A DNA stretch of 64,000 nucleotides from Diaporthe sp. PMI_573 (Eukaryota > Ascomycota > Sordariomycetes > Diaporthales > Diaporthaceae): the NCBI GenBank assembly GCA_021399435.1, contig JAJTUP010000023.1, positions 868,001 through 932,000 on the forward strand, given 5' to 3'. Of the stretch, positions 35,534 through 47,730 are shown piece by piece. How positions within the stretch are numbered: position 1 is the first letter of the stretch; every line of letters starts with the position of its first letter. The notes below the pieces were generated by a model. That model was given only the letters and a program-made list of their open reading frames with translations, was not told the DNA's origin and ran no database searches. A program made the position numbers and the translations under genes.

Positions 35534-36779
35534 GGTCAGGAGGAGAGGGTATCGAGAAGTATCTCCCTAGACGCTCAGGCAGTTGGAGGAGCTGAACGAG
35601 TCGGTGCCAAAGATGGCAGCAAACTCGGAGGGCTCGCTCGAGTTGTGGATGGTGGTTCCTTGGACAAGACGGCTCAATTAGCTCAAGACAGGACCATGAT
35701 AAAGCCAATGACAGCCTCGTCTCACCAGCAAGGTGCTATTGAGTATAGCAGAATTGCGTCAGGACCTCGACTGGTAGGTTGGGGAAAGAAAAAAAAAAGA
35801 AAAAAATCAGAGAGGATAAGGTGAAGAGGTAGGACCGGAGTGGGATGTCAGAGGCCTGTTGACTGAACCCCAACTCGCCCCACCAAGCTTTGGTCCAGTC
35901 CAAACCACTAAAATTTTCTGCCCTTAGAGGCTTATCGATAGGTAGTTCAAGCCGAATTGTGGGCTGTGGTTGGACGACGCGTGGGTGGAGGGGCCGGAAT
36001 GAATCGCGCATCCCTGCCTGTCGAGACTCGAGACTCGAGATCCTGGGGCAGCTAGCCCAGATCGGGATTCGATCCAAACCAGCGCTGTGGAACGAGCAGA
36101 CAAGTTTAATTTTGTGTTATTCATATTAAAGTCGACGTGTCGATCCAAGGTCATGTGAGCCACGAGAAATTTGAATCCTCGTCCACCGTTGCCGGATCAT
36201 TGACCTGATATTCTGCAGTCGCCAGGATTGTGACCGTGCATGGGCCTTGTCTTTGAACTGTCGAGTACTTGTATTGCTGTAGACCAGACCAAACATGTGG
36301 CATGAATATAAGGTGCCTGACCTTGACATTATAGGCAGGGTGTGATTGTTCGATACGCGTATATACAAAACTATCAGGTGCCGACTGTGTTGGCAGAAGT
36401 CGGATTGTCCAGGTTCTGCTATTCAACATGGCTGGCCATTGCTGGGTGTGGCCGTGTGGAGGAATCAAGCACACGGAACAACCAAGATATGATGACATAG
36501 GTGTGCTTGCAGGCTCACGCTCCGACCCGTCGGCCCAGAGCTTCGGATCCGGAAGCTGTTTGGCCGTAAAAGCAGAGTTACACTGGCCACCCAGTCCTTA
36601 AAACCTTCAGCATAAGATGAAGAACCACACGTCGGGGGTTGAGCTGCCTCTGCTCCCTAATGGTGTTTATATAGTAAGTCCATTTTGGGTGAATTGGGCT
36701 TGGTTGATTAGTCCGGCAACTATTCTCACATGCGCATGAGCTGACCATCTCAACCCCCACGGTTTTGTGTTTTTAGTAT

Positions 36780-36851
<72 letters not shown>

Positions 36852-37902
36852 CTCCTCTACACACCATCAGAAAATTTGTTCACCGCCTATGCGAACTACA
36901 GTGAGACTACTAGTACTTAGCCTCAGCAATGAAGCCTCTGATTGCTGCCGAGTAAGACTTGGCGTCGCTGTTGCAAATGAGAGCCTGTTTTGCAAAGTGC
37001 TGGTGCGATGCTAGTCTCCAGTGGAACCCCATCCAGTAGGAATAAAATTCAATGATAATGTCCGGTGGTATGACAGCTACAAAATAATCATATTCTGGAG
37101 CTGCAGGAGTGCCTAGGTTTAGATCTTGTCATACAGTAGACACGATGCTACAGGCCCGCTCGCACCTTGCATCACGAAGTCGCTGGTGGCTTGATCTCGG
37201 CAATGCTTATACAGTAATTGCTCGCACAAAGGAGCACGCTGTGGGCCTGGGGAACTAGAGTGCGTCGACCCGGTCCAACCAGCAATTGCCGTTGGTTTCG
37301 AGATGCGGGAGACAGCATGCAGGCATCGTCAGTCTTGTCATGCCAGGACGTGCTTCACCTCGTCTTGACCGGCCGACCCTGTTTCGTGACTCCGCATTGC
37401 GGCTAACGGTCGAGACTAATCTACTGGTGATAACGGCGCATGTGATGCATTCATGATGCAGCCCGCCTGGCGGTGTGGAGCTAGGGGGTTGCACTCCCCG
37501 ATACTACAGTGCGAGGCCTATCGCTGCACATCGAGTGGCTTCGCACCCTCATCCTGGCAGCCTTTCCCTGCCACGACCTAGAACCTGGAATCATTACGAC
37601 TGCCCTCCCCCGGTCCTGGGCGGTCGCGCTTGCGCGCGCATTCCTTTCTGTCAACAATCTCCTCTTGCCTTTTACCTGTGTTGGTAGGCACGATGCTGTT
37701 CTAGCGACCTCGTCCCCAAAGACACACATAGCTTTGCGTGACCGGCGTGCATTGAGCTTGGAGCTGTGGGCCACGCGTTTCCTCTGCGACCAACAGCCCC
37801 CAAAACTTGGCCAAGCTGCGGAATTTCCCAGGCGCAGTCTTACGAGGCATCCTACGACTCTCCACCGTTTTTTGAGGCATACGATCTTTTCATGGAGGAC
37901 TG
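35534..37902. promoter_or_regulatory. Divergent spacer between URA2 and the Yvc1-like gene
   Basis: A 2.4-kb region with both promoters. It holds an A-rich run near 35788-35806 and a long CA microsatellite at 36781-36850. No gene is supported; several open frames of 80-160 codons are shadows or repeat-driven. Confidence 0.5.
36781..36850. repeat. (CA)35 microsatellite
   Basis: Seventy uninterrupted bases of CA repeat in non-coding DNA between URA2 and the channel gene. Pure repeats of this length are usually length-polymorphic. Confidence 0.95.
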
Positions 37903-37903
37903 A
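37892..37903 (+). promoter_or_regulatory. Three-codon upstream ORF overlapping the channel start (TGATG)
   Basis: ATG GAG GAC TGA at 37892-37903; the A of its stop is the first base of the main ATG at 37903. If both are in the mRNA, translation of the channel would depend on leaky scanning or termination-reinitiation. This is seen directly; the regulatory effect is inference. Confidence 0.5.
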
Positions 37904-40900
37904 TGGACAGAGCGGGCCAGAACATGCCCGCCAGGAGGAGGATGCTGTCATTTACGAACCTGCTGCAGTCGATCAGGAGCAGCAGTCGCCGTGGTGCGGG
38001 CGACGAGACCGAGGACGACCGCCGACCCTACTCTCGAACGAGACACGCCACCGCCGATTTTACAGAAGCCGACGATGACGACGAGGAAGAGGAAGAAGAA
38101 GAAGACGACGATGCGAATGAGAATGACCACTCCCCAAATGACGAAGACCGCGCTGGGATGCGTCCCTCAGCGAGGGGCGCTGTGCTGCCTCTTTTCTCCG
38201 AGTCTCACCTCGATTCCCTGCCCGTCTACAATGTCACACACACAATCCGGATGATAGTCCAGTCTAGGACTGAGACAGCTCTCACTTGGGACCAGCTGAG
38301 GTCGCCCCAGGTCTCACAGTTCCTGGTCAAGCCCATGCAGCAGCAGATCCGCACCCAACATTTTTCCAGGGCTACCATATACGCGCTCATGGCAAATTGC
38401 CTGCAGTTTGCCAAGGAGGGCCAACTCAACCCTGGGAATGCTGGAACTTGTAGCACTAGGGCCAAGGTATGCGAGCTTCTAGCTATAAAGCTCCTCAAGG
38501 ACTACACCACCAGGGAGCTCATCGATGCTCTGTCTTATGATTTCTACCCTCTGCAGGGTATGCCTGGAGCGCCTGGTGTACAGACGCCCCTCACCCCTCG
38601 AGATGGAAAGCCAAAGCAGGCCGCAGCGAGGACCTCAAGCCTCGAGGTCGCCATTCGTGCTTCTGCCAAACACTTCCTGGCCCACCCGCTCGTCGTACAA
38701 CAGCTTGAAGCCATATGGAACGGCGCAATCAGTTTCTACTCCTCTGCAGACAATCTGCACCGGCAGAACCTCAGAGAGTCAATTACCTCCTACAGAGGGC
38801 GCAGCCCCCAGCGGCGGGAGGATGAGAGAACACCACTTCTTCGGTTCCAGAAGGGGCTGCAGCCTCCGAAATCCGACGGCTTGGATCTAATGCCAGCCAG
38901 GCGGACCGTGTCTCTGTATGACCCACGCAATGCGTCTTTACTCAAGCTCTCCAGACTACGTGTGCCGCGGTACAGGCAGTTCTTCTCCACATGCTCTCTG
39001 GCTATCTTGATCTGTCTCTTCTTGGCAGTTCTTGTCGAGAGGTCTGACCGCATCACCAGCCTGGAGTTGGTGTTCTGGTTCTGGAGTGCTGGCTTCATGA
39101 TGGACGAGCTTGTCGGCTTCACCGAGCAAGGCTTCTCGTTGTACATCATGAGCTTCTGGAATATCTTTGACTTGGGAATCCTGCTGCTGCTGATTATATA
39201 CTACTGCATGCGCATCTACACGGTGTTCCTGGTCGACTCACATCACGGCGTCGATGCCTACGATGTTCTGGCCGCGAATGCGGTCCTGCTGCTGCCACGG
39301 ATATTCTCGGTCCTCGATCATTACCCCTACTTTTCTCAGATTCTTCTGGCAATGAGGATCATGAGCGTTGATCTGGCCGCAGTCTTCGTGTTGATATTCA
39401 TCTCGTGCAGCGGCTTCTTCGTTTTCTTCCTCACAAACACCAAAGCAGATGCCGCAGAGGTGGCATACAAGATATTCCAAATCCTGATGGGCTTCACACC
39501 GGCAGCTTGGGACGTGTGAGTTCACCCTTCTCCCGAGACCCACAACTAGGGCCCTGCTCCAAGCTCGCGATCATTCACTCGAGCCCCAACGCTGACAGTA
39601 ATATTTAGCTGGCCCACGTACAGTTGGATTGACAGAACGCTAATGGTACTATTCTTGATTATTTGTCATTTTGTGGTAGTGTAAGTCTTGCCCACGCCCC
39701 GACTGCCTGATGCTCGCTAACCAAAATGGTAGTACCATTCTCATTACTGTATTGACCAACTCGTTCATGTCGATTGCTTCGAACGCGAAGGAGGAGCATC
39801 AGTAAGCCGCCACCGAGGAGAGAAATGTGCGCATACATCTAACAAAGGTACACTAGGTTCCTTTTCGCTATCAACACAATCGCCATGGTGAAGGACCAGT
39901 CCCTCTTCTCCTATGTTGCACCCGGCAACATCTTTGCGTGGATGCTGATGCCATTCCGGTACTTTATGCCTCTACGTCACTTCGTGTGGCTGAACCGAAC
40001 CATCATCAAGATCACACACCTCCCACTACTGTTTTGCATATTCCTGTACGAGAAATATATCCTTTCCCCTTCCATGTTCGAGCCGACAGATTTCGTCGAG
40101 CACCCGGAACGGAGCCGGGCCAGGGCACTGTCCATGAACCCCGTGGGCAGGTCCTCACTGTTCAGCCCCACCATCCGCATCCGAGAGGGTTCGGTTGCTG
40201 GGTTTCAGCAGGACCGCGCTTTGGAGGAGGTTTTCCGAAGGACACCTGACTTTGCCTCGCTGCGCACTCAGAGGATGCACGAGCGCAAGAGGGCCCAAAA
40301 TGCCGTCAGAAATTGGATGGACCGGAATGAGACCATACCGGAATCACCCAACAACGTATCGACTATCGAGAGGCGCGTACAACAGGATTGGCAACGAAGG
40401 CTCAACGGAAGCAAAGAGAGGACGCCGGTTAGAAACCGGCATCTTTCCGAAGTCAGGTCGATTATGAGTGACCCGGCAGAACACATGTCGACCGTAGACG
40501 GGCCCTTCGACGGCGTTGACCGGAGGGACCATGTGGAGCGCAGGATATTGAAGGATCAAGATGCAGATGATGAGCTCGTCACCAACGATGAAGATGAAGA
40601 TGAGGCCGCAACTGTTCCCAGCCGACGGATCGACGATGGCGACGACTATTTCACAACTCCTATTGCCACTCGATTCAGCACCCGCATCATCTCAACCTCT
40701 CTTGGCTCTTCGAACCGCTCGCCTGCACACCAGCTAGCACCGCCTCCGCCGAAACGGGCAGGCATGCATAGCCGCACTTTATCCACGAATACAATTCTCT
40801 TCAACCCACCAAAAAGTGGCCGTCTGCCGCCCAAGGATGATGATTCCTCTTCAGGCCCACCAACAAAGTCTCGTTCCCGGCCTATGAGCGGCCGTCCAAC

Positions 40901-41726
40901 GCCAGCCGAGAGCCCCGGGCACAAGTCACCTCGTCGCCCGGCCAATCTTGGCTCTGCTCGCCCCAGACCGATCATGCCACCTCGCGACGCTGTGCACACA
41001 GCACCGCTCATCAGCCGCTTTACCGGCATGACCGCCGACCCGCAACCACGCCGGCCAGCCAAGACTCGTCGCATGTCTTCAAATGATCTCCTCGAAGTCC
41101 AGTCAGACCTCGCCGGCGTTAACGCAGACGACGCATTTGGAGGCGTCCCCTCCAGCTTCGTCACGCAGATGGCCATGGCGACCGGTATGATCACGCCTGG
41201 CGGTCCCCGCGCCACCGACAAAGCGCAGCGAGAGCGTGACAATGACCGTGACCGGATGAGTCGGTTGGTACTGGCCAGAATGAAAACACTGGAAGAAGGG
41301 TTTTCGGATATGGTCAAGGAGATGAGAGGGCTGCAGCGATCTGGCGGAATGCCGTCCACCGCCCGCAACTCAGCGAGCGAAGGCGGCTCGGTAGTCTGGG
41401 ACGGGGAAGGGGATGGGGTGAGGACGCCATACACCATTTTCGAGTCCGCAGGCAGGAACGGCGCCGCCAGCGGTGGCGCACGAACGAGCGGGCGAGGTTC
41501 CAAAGCCAACTCCATCGGCAAGGCCAACGGATCGCGGCCTGGAAGCCGGCGGGGCGGGAACAAGTCCAACCGCAACAGCGTGATATTGAGGTCACCCGTT
41601 GAGTTGACCTTTGGTGGCGACTACAAGGGGAAGGGCAAGGAGCCCGAGACGAGGCAGAACCGCGAGGACTCCGAGTCCGACGTGGAGCGGCGGCCGCCTT
41701 TCACGCGCAAAGGAAGCTCGTATTGA
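37903..41726 (+). CDS. YVC1: TRP-like calcium channel of the Yvc1 family
   Basis: Vacuolar cation channel releasing calcium to the cytosol. Exons 37903-39515, 39609-39680, 39733-39801 and 39857-41726 (introns 93, 52 and 55 bp) give 1207 residues. A Glu/Asp-rich acidic stretch lies at about 59-80. A soluble N-terminal domain (about 95-340) precedes six membrane segments. The first contains FFSTCSLAILICLFLAVLVE; the pore region is ILMGFTPAAWDVWPTYSWID; the last helix (TILITVLTNSFMSIA) spans three short exons. After FLFAINTIAMVKDQ and YEKYILSP comes a C-terminal tail of about 500 residues rich in Ser, Pro and Arg, longer than in yeast Yvc1 (about 675 residues in total). The tail holds acidic and coiled stretches but no recognised domain. 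A tiny upstream ORF overlaps the start codon. Confidence 0.93.
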
Positions 41727-42564
41727 GCTGTAATGGCGGGGGTGGCGTGTACTATGAGAGGCGTGGCCCATCTCGGGGCAATCGCGCGGCAGGGCTTGCA
41801 TACGAATTGGCGTTCTACAGTGTATTTCTCGTGCTTTTTACCCGCGCAACCCGCATGCTACTGGCTGTTTTGTTGGTTTCTTTCGAGACATCATCGGTGT
41901 GCATAGAACTGGTGCTGTTCGGCATGGCCTGCCAGGGGTGATAGTGAGATGGCGTTGTGTTTTGTCCTCCTTTTTTCAAGTTCTTGCATGTTGGGACCGG
42001 ACTTGCTTCGTTTCTATTTCGAGTTGAGCTCGTGTTGTATGATTTTGTCTGTCTGTTTGTTTGGCATTTGGGAAGACCCCTAGCATTTGGGACGCAGAGA
42101 AACGAGGATACGTATTGCATTTGTTTGTGTTGTTATTTGAAATTCGCACGTGTGATATGCAGTGGATCTCCAAGGTGCTGTTGTTGATATTCCTTTAATT
42201 GAAGAGTATATCTACCCGTAGCCGTACCCGTTGCCTTCATAGGAACCAGGCCAAACTCCTTGTCCGATTAATGATCGTGGCTGTGCGTATATAACACGCG
42301 CATGTTGATTTGAATCGCTTGAAAAAAATGTGTCTCTTCGGCTCGTATACAACGCCGCACGACCAGCCCCTTTCCGGCTTATGCTGCTACACTTATGGAC
42401 AGGCGCCGCTGTCGATTTGGGAAGGTATAATATCCTTGCGCCGTACCCTGCAGATAGGTATTTATCCCTGTTCATGCTACCCGCTCGTTCTCTCTTTCTT
42501 CGAGTTCACACAATGCTTTCTGATTTCTCTTTCTTCTTTTCTCTTTGTGGTTACCTATTGCCCT
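41727..42564. other. Spacer between convergent genes
   Basis: 838 bp of 3' flank between the channel gene (+) and the microprotein gene (-). T-rich and G/T-rich on the plus strand, consistent with a 3' UTR. No gene seen. Confidence 0.5.
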
Positions 42565-42903
42565 CTACACACCACCGCCAGACCTGTCGACAGACACGTA
42601 GTAGTTGGGGTCGCTTGTCGACCTCTGTGCCCTCTCGTTCTTGGCCAGGTTGCTGGAGTTGTACTTGATGCCCAGGGCCACGCCGGCGGCTGTCAGGGCA
42701 ACGAGGGCGAGGCGAGGGTGGCGGGAGCTGAGAGTGCAGGGTTTGTTAGGTTTCATATTGTCTTCCTCTTCCTCTTGAGATGGACGGGGTAGAAAGATAG
42801 GAATGCAGAGATAAGGTAGCGATCCGAGGGATGTCTGCGGCTGTACTCACGGGAATGCACGGGTGGCAGCACCGCGATGCATGTTGTTTCTGGCATGATC
42901 CAT
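42565..42903 (-). CDS. 71-residue single-helix membrane microprotein
   Basis: Exon 1 (42903-42851) encodes MDHARNNMHRGAATRAF. A 123-bp intron (GTGAGT donor, CTCTCAG acceptor, phase 2) joins it to exon 2 (42727-42565). The product is 71 residues. Residues 20-40 (HPRLALVALTAAGVALGI) form one hydrophobic segment flanked by basic residues, followed by a polar tail ending YYVSVDRSGGGV. The Arg-rich amphipathic N-terminus would suit a mitochondrial or small-membrane protein. I do not know a function; I have the impression that short fungal proteins ending in VDRSGGG exist but cannot check. Splice phase, protein character and a stop right after the tail all support a real gene. Confidence 0.7.
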
Positions 42904-45182
42904 GATGTTGGTATTGGGTTGGAGAGAGGGCAAGATTTGCTAGATACTGTGATTGCAGTTGCGGTGATGGTCGAGCGTGTTGAACGTCCGTCCTTGTTAC
43001 CTCCAGTTTCTACTTGGAATCTAGGTAGGAGGCTGGTGCAAGAAAATAATGTATAGAGACAAACAGCCAGGCGGTATGCAAGAGACGAGATCTAAGCGGT
43101 CTGTCCCGATGCCTTGAGATGGACTGGGGGGTTCCTATATAATCATAACGGTACGATTTTGTTGGGGAAGTGGGGACCGGAAGCAGCTTGACGTTAGACA
43201 CGCGACATATTTCCATTCCGGGGACCCATCGTTGGCGTAATGACTGTATTGATTTCCTTGTGTGGCGCTGATGTGCGGGGGAAAGCTAGAGAGAATGGAG
43301 CTGCCCGGACTATCGAAGGCTGTCGTGTGATGGATCCCTGTCATGCTAAGCATCGTTCGAGGTTTGTTGCATGTGGCCTGTCTACCTGCCTACTTTCAAG
43401 TCCCTTGGGGTTTATAAGATTGCCTTATACAGTGTTTGTTTTCTTATACCTGGCAATGACTTGGGCCTGGATTCTCTTGTCGACGGTGAAGGCTACGAGC
43501 ACTTTCTAACGTGCTGGTAGGAGCCAGCACGGTGGCGAGTCTGACGTCTTGTATCTCCAGAAGTACTGTTGATCGCTGAGTATTGCATGTCCATGCTCTG
43601 GCCGGGAATATCCGTGGAGAAGTAGGTTTGGAGCAGCTGGAGCTTAGCTATCTGTGCATGACCTTAGCTGGCAAGCTTGGTGAGATACTGCTAGGCCTCG
43701 TGCAAGGAACTGAACTATGGTTATATGTAATAGAGGGAGTGTGTACACAGAACACAGTAACTGCATTCCCTCCTCTTGAGCATTTATATCGGCTACCTGC
43801 GGAGGCCACACAGCGTAGAGCAGCTTCTCTCGAGGTGATTCGGTATGAGCCTAGGGCGCAGGGGGGTGTCATGGAGGGTGGGACGCATGTGGGGCTTCAA
43901 TCCGATAGGACCCGATAAGTAGCCGAATCTAACCCCTCCTTCACCGGTCGGGTGGTGGCAGACTGAGTGGGTTCACAAAATGCACCTCACTCAAGGCTAA
44001 CGATTGTGATATTCAGTGCATTTCATTTATTTGCTTTATGCTGCATGTCGTGTTCAATGCTGTGTCCCAGCTGCCAGGCGATCCGAATGGACTCTCATTG
44101 AAACCTACATGTGCAACTGGGAGCCAAGTGGTCAAACGCGGATGCCTGCTTCTTGTCTCCCTTGATTGTCTCCCTTGATTGGAACTGTCTCAACCTCCAT
44201 GTGACTCCTCCGCTCAGTCTATCTGCTTGGTAGCACCACACCAACCAGCCTGCGCTGCTGCGGCACGGCTCACCACCCTGGTTGCCTCTGATCTGCGTCT
44301 ACCCATCACCGCACACACTGAGCCATCCACGGTTTGCCGTGCCATGCATGCGGCTCTAGTGTGGGGCAATGTGATGAGCTGCTGCTGCCTTGGGGTCTCA
44401 CCAGTCAGCCTCACTGCCCACCGAACCTCAAGGGCTTTGCTTTATGCCGGGAGGCCTTATGAACGTGACTGTACTTGGTTGACAACCCGCTGTGAACATT
44501 GATACAGTCTCTGGCCGGCATCAATCTCATCTGCTCTGCACTTATTAGCTGAATCTTTAAGTCCCTACAACACCCTGGGGGGGGGGGTTTCCTCAAGGGA
44601 CCCGTTGTTGCCCATCGCCTGGTGTCCTGCCCCAAGACCAGAGCATTGACCTGGATGCCTGGGTTCTGTCAGTGACAGTCAGCCTCATACAAGCCAGCAC
44701 TAAGTTCCAAGCATGGACTGGGAGAACTGGAAGCAGGTACGAATTGTCCTGGGGCTGCCGTTCAATCTGATGCTGTTTCCTCCGCCCCCTCCTCCAGTGC
44801 CCAGGTGTATATCAGGCTCCAATTCCAACCTTGGGAGTGACATCCACTGTCTCTGTGTACGCGCAAGCCCGACTCTGGTGGTTGCATAGGGACAGTCTGT
44901 GCCTAAAGCCCGTATACAAACAGAGATCGGATGCCTGCTGCCACGGGGACAGCTCTCCCAGCATCTTTGTGTTTGCCTCAGCTTGGTACATAAAAGCACT
45001 TGTACACTTTCCGCCCCAGCTGCAGACGGACAGGGCCGCACTTAGCTCACCTCCCTCATCATCCCTCAGGCACTGTGTTTACTACAGTTCGCTAACTCTT
45101 GTAGACACCACTCACTGAGTCTCTTCAGCAACCACCGGCCAGTACACGCCAACCAGAAACCACAAGCGAACCAGGAAACAAG
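42904..45182. promoter_or_regulatory. Divergent spacer (2.3 kb)
   Basis: Upstream DNA of the microprotein gene (-) and the 788-residue protein gene (+). It holds a G11 run at 44577-44587. Open frames up to 113 codons lack motifs. No RNA gene recognised. Confidence 0.45.
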
Positions 45183-47730
45183 ATGGTACGTCTACTCGTT
45201 GCACTCTTCTCATTCTGTTTGACGCTCAAGTTACTGATAGCAGAATAACAGGACCGGTCCTCTCAACTCTCCACAGCGGTGGATCCAAATCTACTGGACG
45301 CAGCGATCCAGAACTCACAGTTCACATTCGTGAACCAAGCGCTCGACCGCAACCTCGTTGCAAAACAGGCCCACAACAGCGACCTGTACAAGACCCAGGA
45401 GCGGTTTCAGGGCAAAGAGGTCGGGGACGTGCTCGTGCTGGTCTCTTTCCCCGCCTACAAATCCAGACAAAGCTGCCAGAAGTCCATCTTCAACACGGCC
45501 AGAGTCATCTTGACGCTTGATCATGTCCTCAAAACCAAATCTGATAAGCTAAAGGAGCGCCTGAACAGCGCTTCATACCAGCTCCGAGCCAAGAAGGCTG
45601 CTGGAACTCTGCCACCTGGCGTCACACATGTCTTGGATCTGTCACCTTCAGACGGGGAGAATGAATACACCATTGCCTTGCAACTCCTCTCCCTGACTCC
45701 AGGAATCAAGCTCTGGTATCGGGCCTCAGCTTTTGGTGCCTCTCTCGAGGCGGTCGCAGGACATGATGATGTGTGTCATTGCAACGAGGGCTATGACACC
45801 GCGTATCCGATCCCAACACCACCTCTCTCGATACAAGGGCAGAAGAGCCTTGGTTGCTTGAACTTTGCGGCGTTTCTACTCGATACTCAGACCTGGCCCA
45901 TCGACGATCACCACGGTATCGACGACTTCTGCCAGGTCCGTCATGGTGCAAACGTCTTGAGGCTCTTCCGCTCGCTTGCAAATGGTGACCTACACATCGA
46001 CTCTGCGCCTCGAAGTGAGTCTACTCATCACAGGGACCTTTCCTTTTCTCGGTTAATCAATGCTAACACGTGGCACAGTGTGGACGCTCGTGGGCCTTTT
46101 CAGCATGTTCGAGATGACAAACTACGACCTCATTGTAAGTACAAGGCAGCCCTGAGCCCATAAAATATTTCTGACAAGGATGCAGCGCGACCATGTTGTA
46201 ACATGGTTCAATGCCGGCAATAACTACATCTTCGTCGAGGTCCTACCTGAAGAGACGCTGCGTATCGCCAGCATCATCAGGGCACCTGTTCTAGCTTTTG
46301 CCGCTTTCCGAATCCTAGTCAACGAACACGCCCTTGTTATTGCTGGCGGTAATGTTCGTGAACAGGCTCGGAAAAACACCACCATCTTCGGCCGGCGCAG
46401 CTCAGGCTGTCTCTCTGGTACCGAGCAGACGGACGTTGTTATGCGAATGGTGGAGCACGCCGGCGTCGCCATGGCGGAGAGGTACAAGCAAGCGATCGAT
46501 GACATCTGCGGTCCCAACGCGTTGGCCATTCTGGATGTGCCAGAGTGGAACCAGCTTACCTCCTTGGACCGGGTGATTCCCAGCGACCTGTCACTGCCTG
46601 TTCGCGGGACTTACAACGCGCTTTTGGACGAGATCCGGGCTGTCATCCTCAGGGTGGTCACGAAATGCGTCGACAACCCCAGAACAAAGCGACCAAACGG
46701 GGTCTCGCGCGAGAATTTCTTCAGTTATGTAGCAAGGTCGAGATGGGACATGAGTGAGACGGGGCTCTCTTACCTGGTCTCCCAGAGATATTTGCATACT
46801 TCCCTCTCCCTCTCTGGTGTCTACTCCGGCCTGAACAAGTACCAGCGCGCATTGTGTCCTTTTGTGTGGCTCGAACTTCGCGGTCTATCCATCACCGACC
46901 TCATCGGCACCCAGGAAGCATACGACGCCGCGTTGGCATTCTCCGAAGCCTTTGAGCATGCCAAGAATAACAAGCTGATCCTCCCTGGCTCTTACCCAGA
47001 TATCTTTGACAACGTTCCCCAGGGATTCTTCAAATTCCTGTTCAACCACGCCGTCAGCAGCCTGTCAGCGTACGGCGCGTCCTTCTCCCAACGGCCCGAC
47101 GACGAGTTCGGCTACACCATCACACAACACATGGTCTTGAGCCTCAGCGAGAAGGAGATGGACTACTTCGGGTGGGACGAGACGGTGTACGAGACCGACA
47201 TCCCGGAGGCCGAGCTGGGGCCCACGGGACCCGGCCCGGCCTTCCACACGGGGACAACCGTGCCCAGCGTGTCGGACTCGGTCGTGGGCGGGATGGATGG
47301 TAAGGCCATCCGCTCCGACGACGGCACGAGCACCGTCGTGGGCTCGGTCGTCGTCCAGGACGGCATCTCGACCGTCTATGACCGCAACCGCATCCTGACG
47401 CCCTCTGCGTCGCTCGCCTCGGAGCGCTTCACGGACGACGCGATGAGCGCTGATGTTGCTTATGCCGAGTTCGCGGTCCCTGCTCTGCACCAGTCGCGGG
47501 GCCAGGCGCTGGCGATGTATGTTGAGGGCGAGCAGGAGGCTTCCGATGACGGCTTGAGGGGTGGGGATTTCCAATACGAGGACGACGATGACAGCGATGG
47601 GTTTGTGGAGTCAGAATTGTCGATCGAGGAAGGCGACGATGATGGGGACGACGATGAGGACGACAACATGGAGATGATCACCCATGATGAAGCAGCTGAG
47701 GCAGCGGGCCAGCGACCGCGGGAGGGTTGA
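45183..47730 (+). CDS. Unknown 788-residue protein with acidic C-terminus
   Basis: Five-part model: exon 1 is the ATG alone (45183-45185), followed by a 66-bp intron with a GTACGT donor. Then come 45252-46014, 46079-46134 and 46186-47730, with introns of 64 and 51 bp. Exon 2 begins DRSSQLSTAVDPNLLDAAI, and the frame upstream of it is closed by TAA at 45246, so the split start is the simplest reading. The N-terminal half is a compact alpha/beta sequence. GLFSMFEMTNYDLI followed by VTWFNAGNNYIFVEVLPEE looks like the core of a family of fungal hypothetical proteins. No enzyme motif, signal peptide or membrane helix is seen. The last 60 residues are Asp/Glu-rich (EDDDDSDGF, EEGDDDGDDDEDD). Function unknown; the neighbours give no hint. 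Confidence 0.8.

Noticed and set aside
34903..35824. Plus-strand 263-codon frame over the URA2 start
   Set aside because: Antisense to the conserved glutaminase domain of URA2 and without motif.
36065..36075. tRNA B-box-like sequence GGATTCGATCC (reverse strand GGATCGAATCC)
   Set aside because: No A box, no cloverleaf arms or acceptor stem could be paired around it.
36667..37014. Open frames made of Cys-Val or His-Thr repeats
   Set aside because: They are translations of the CA microsatellite.
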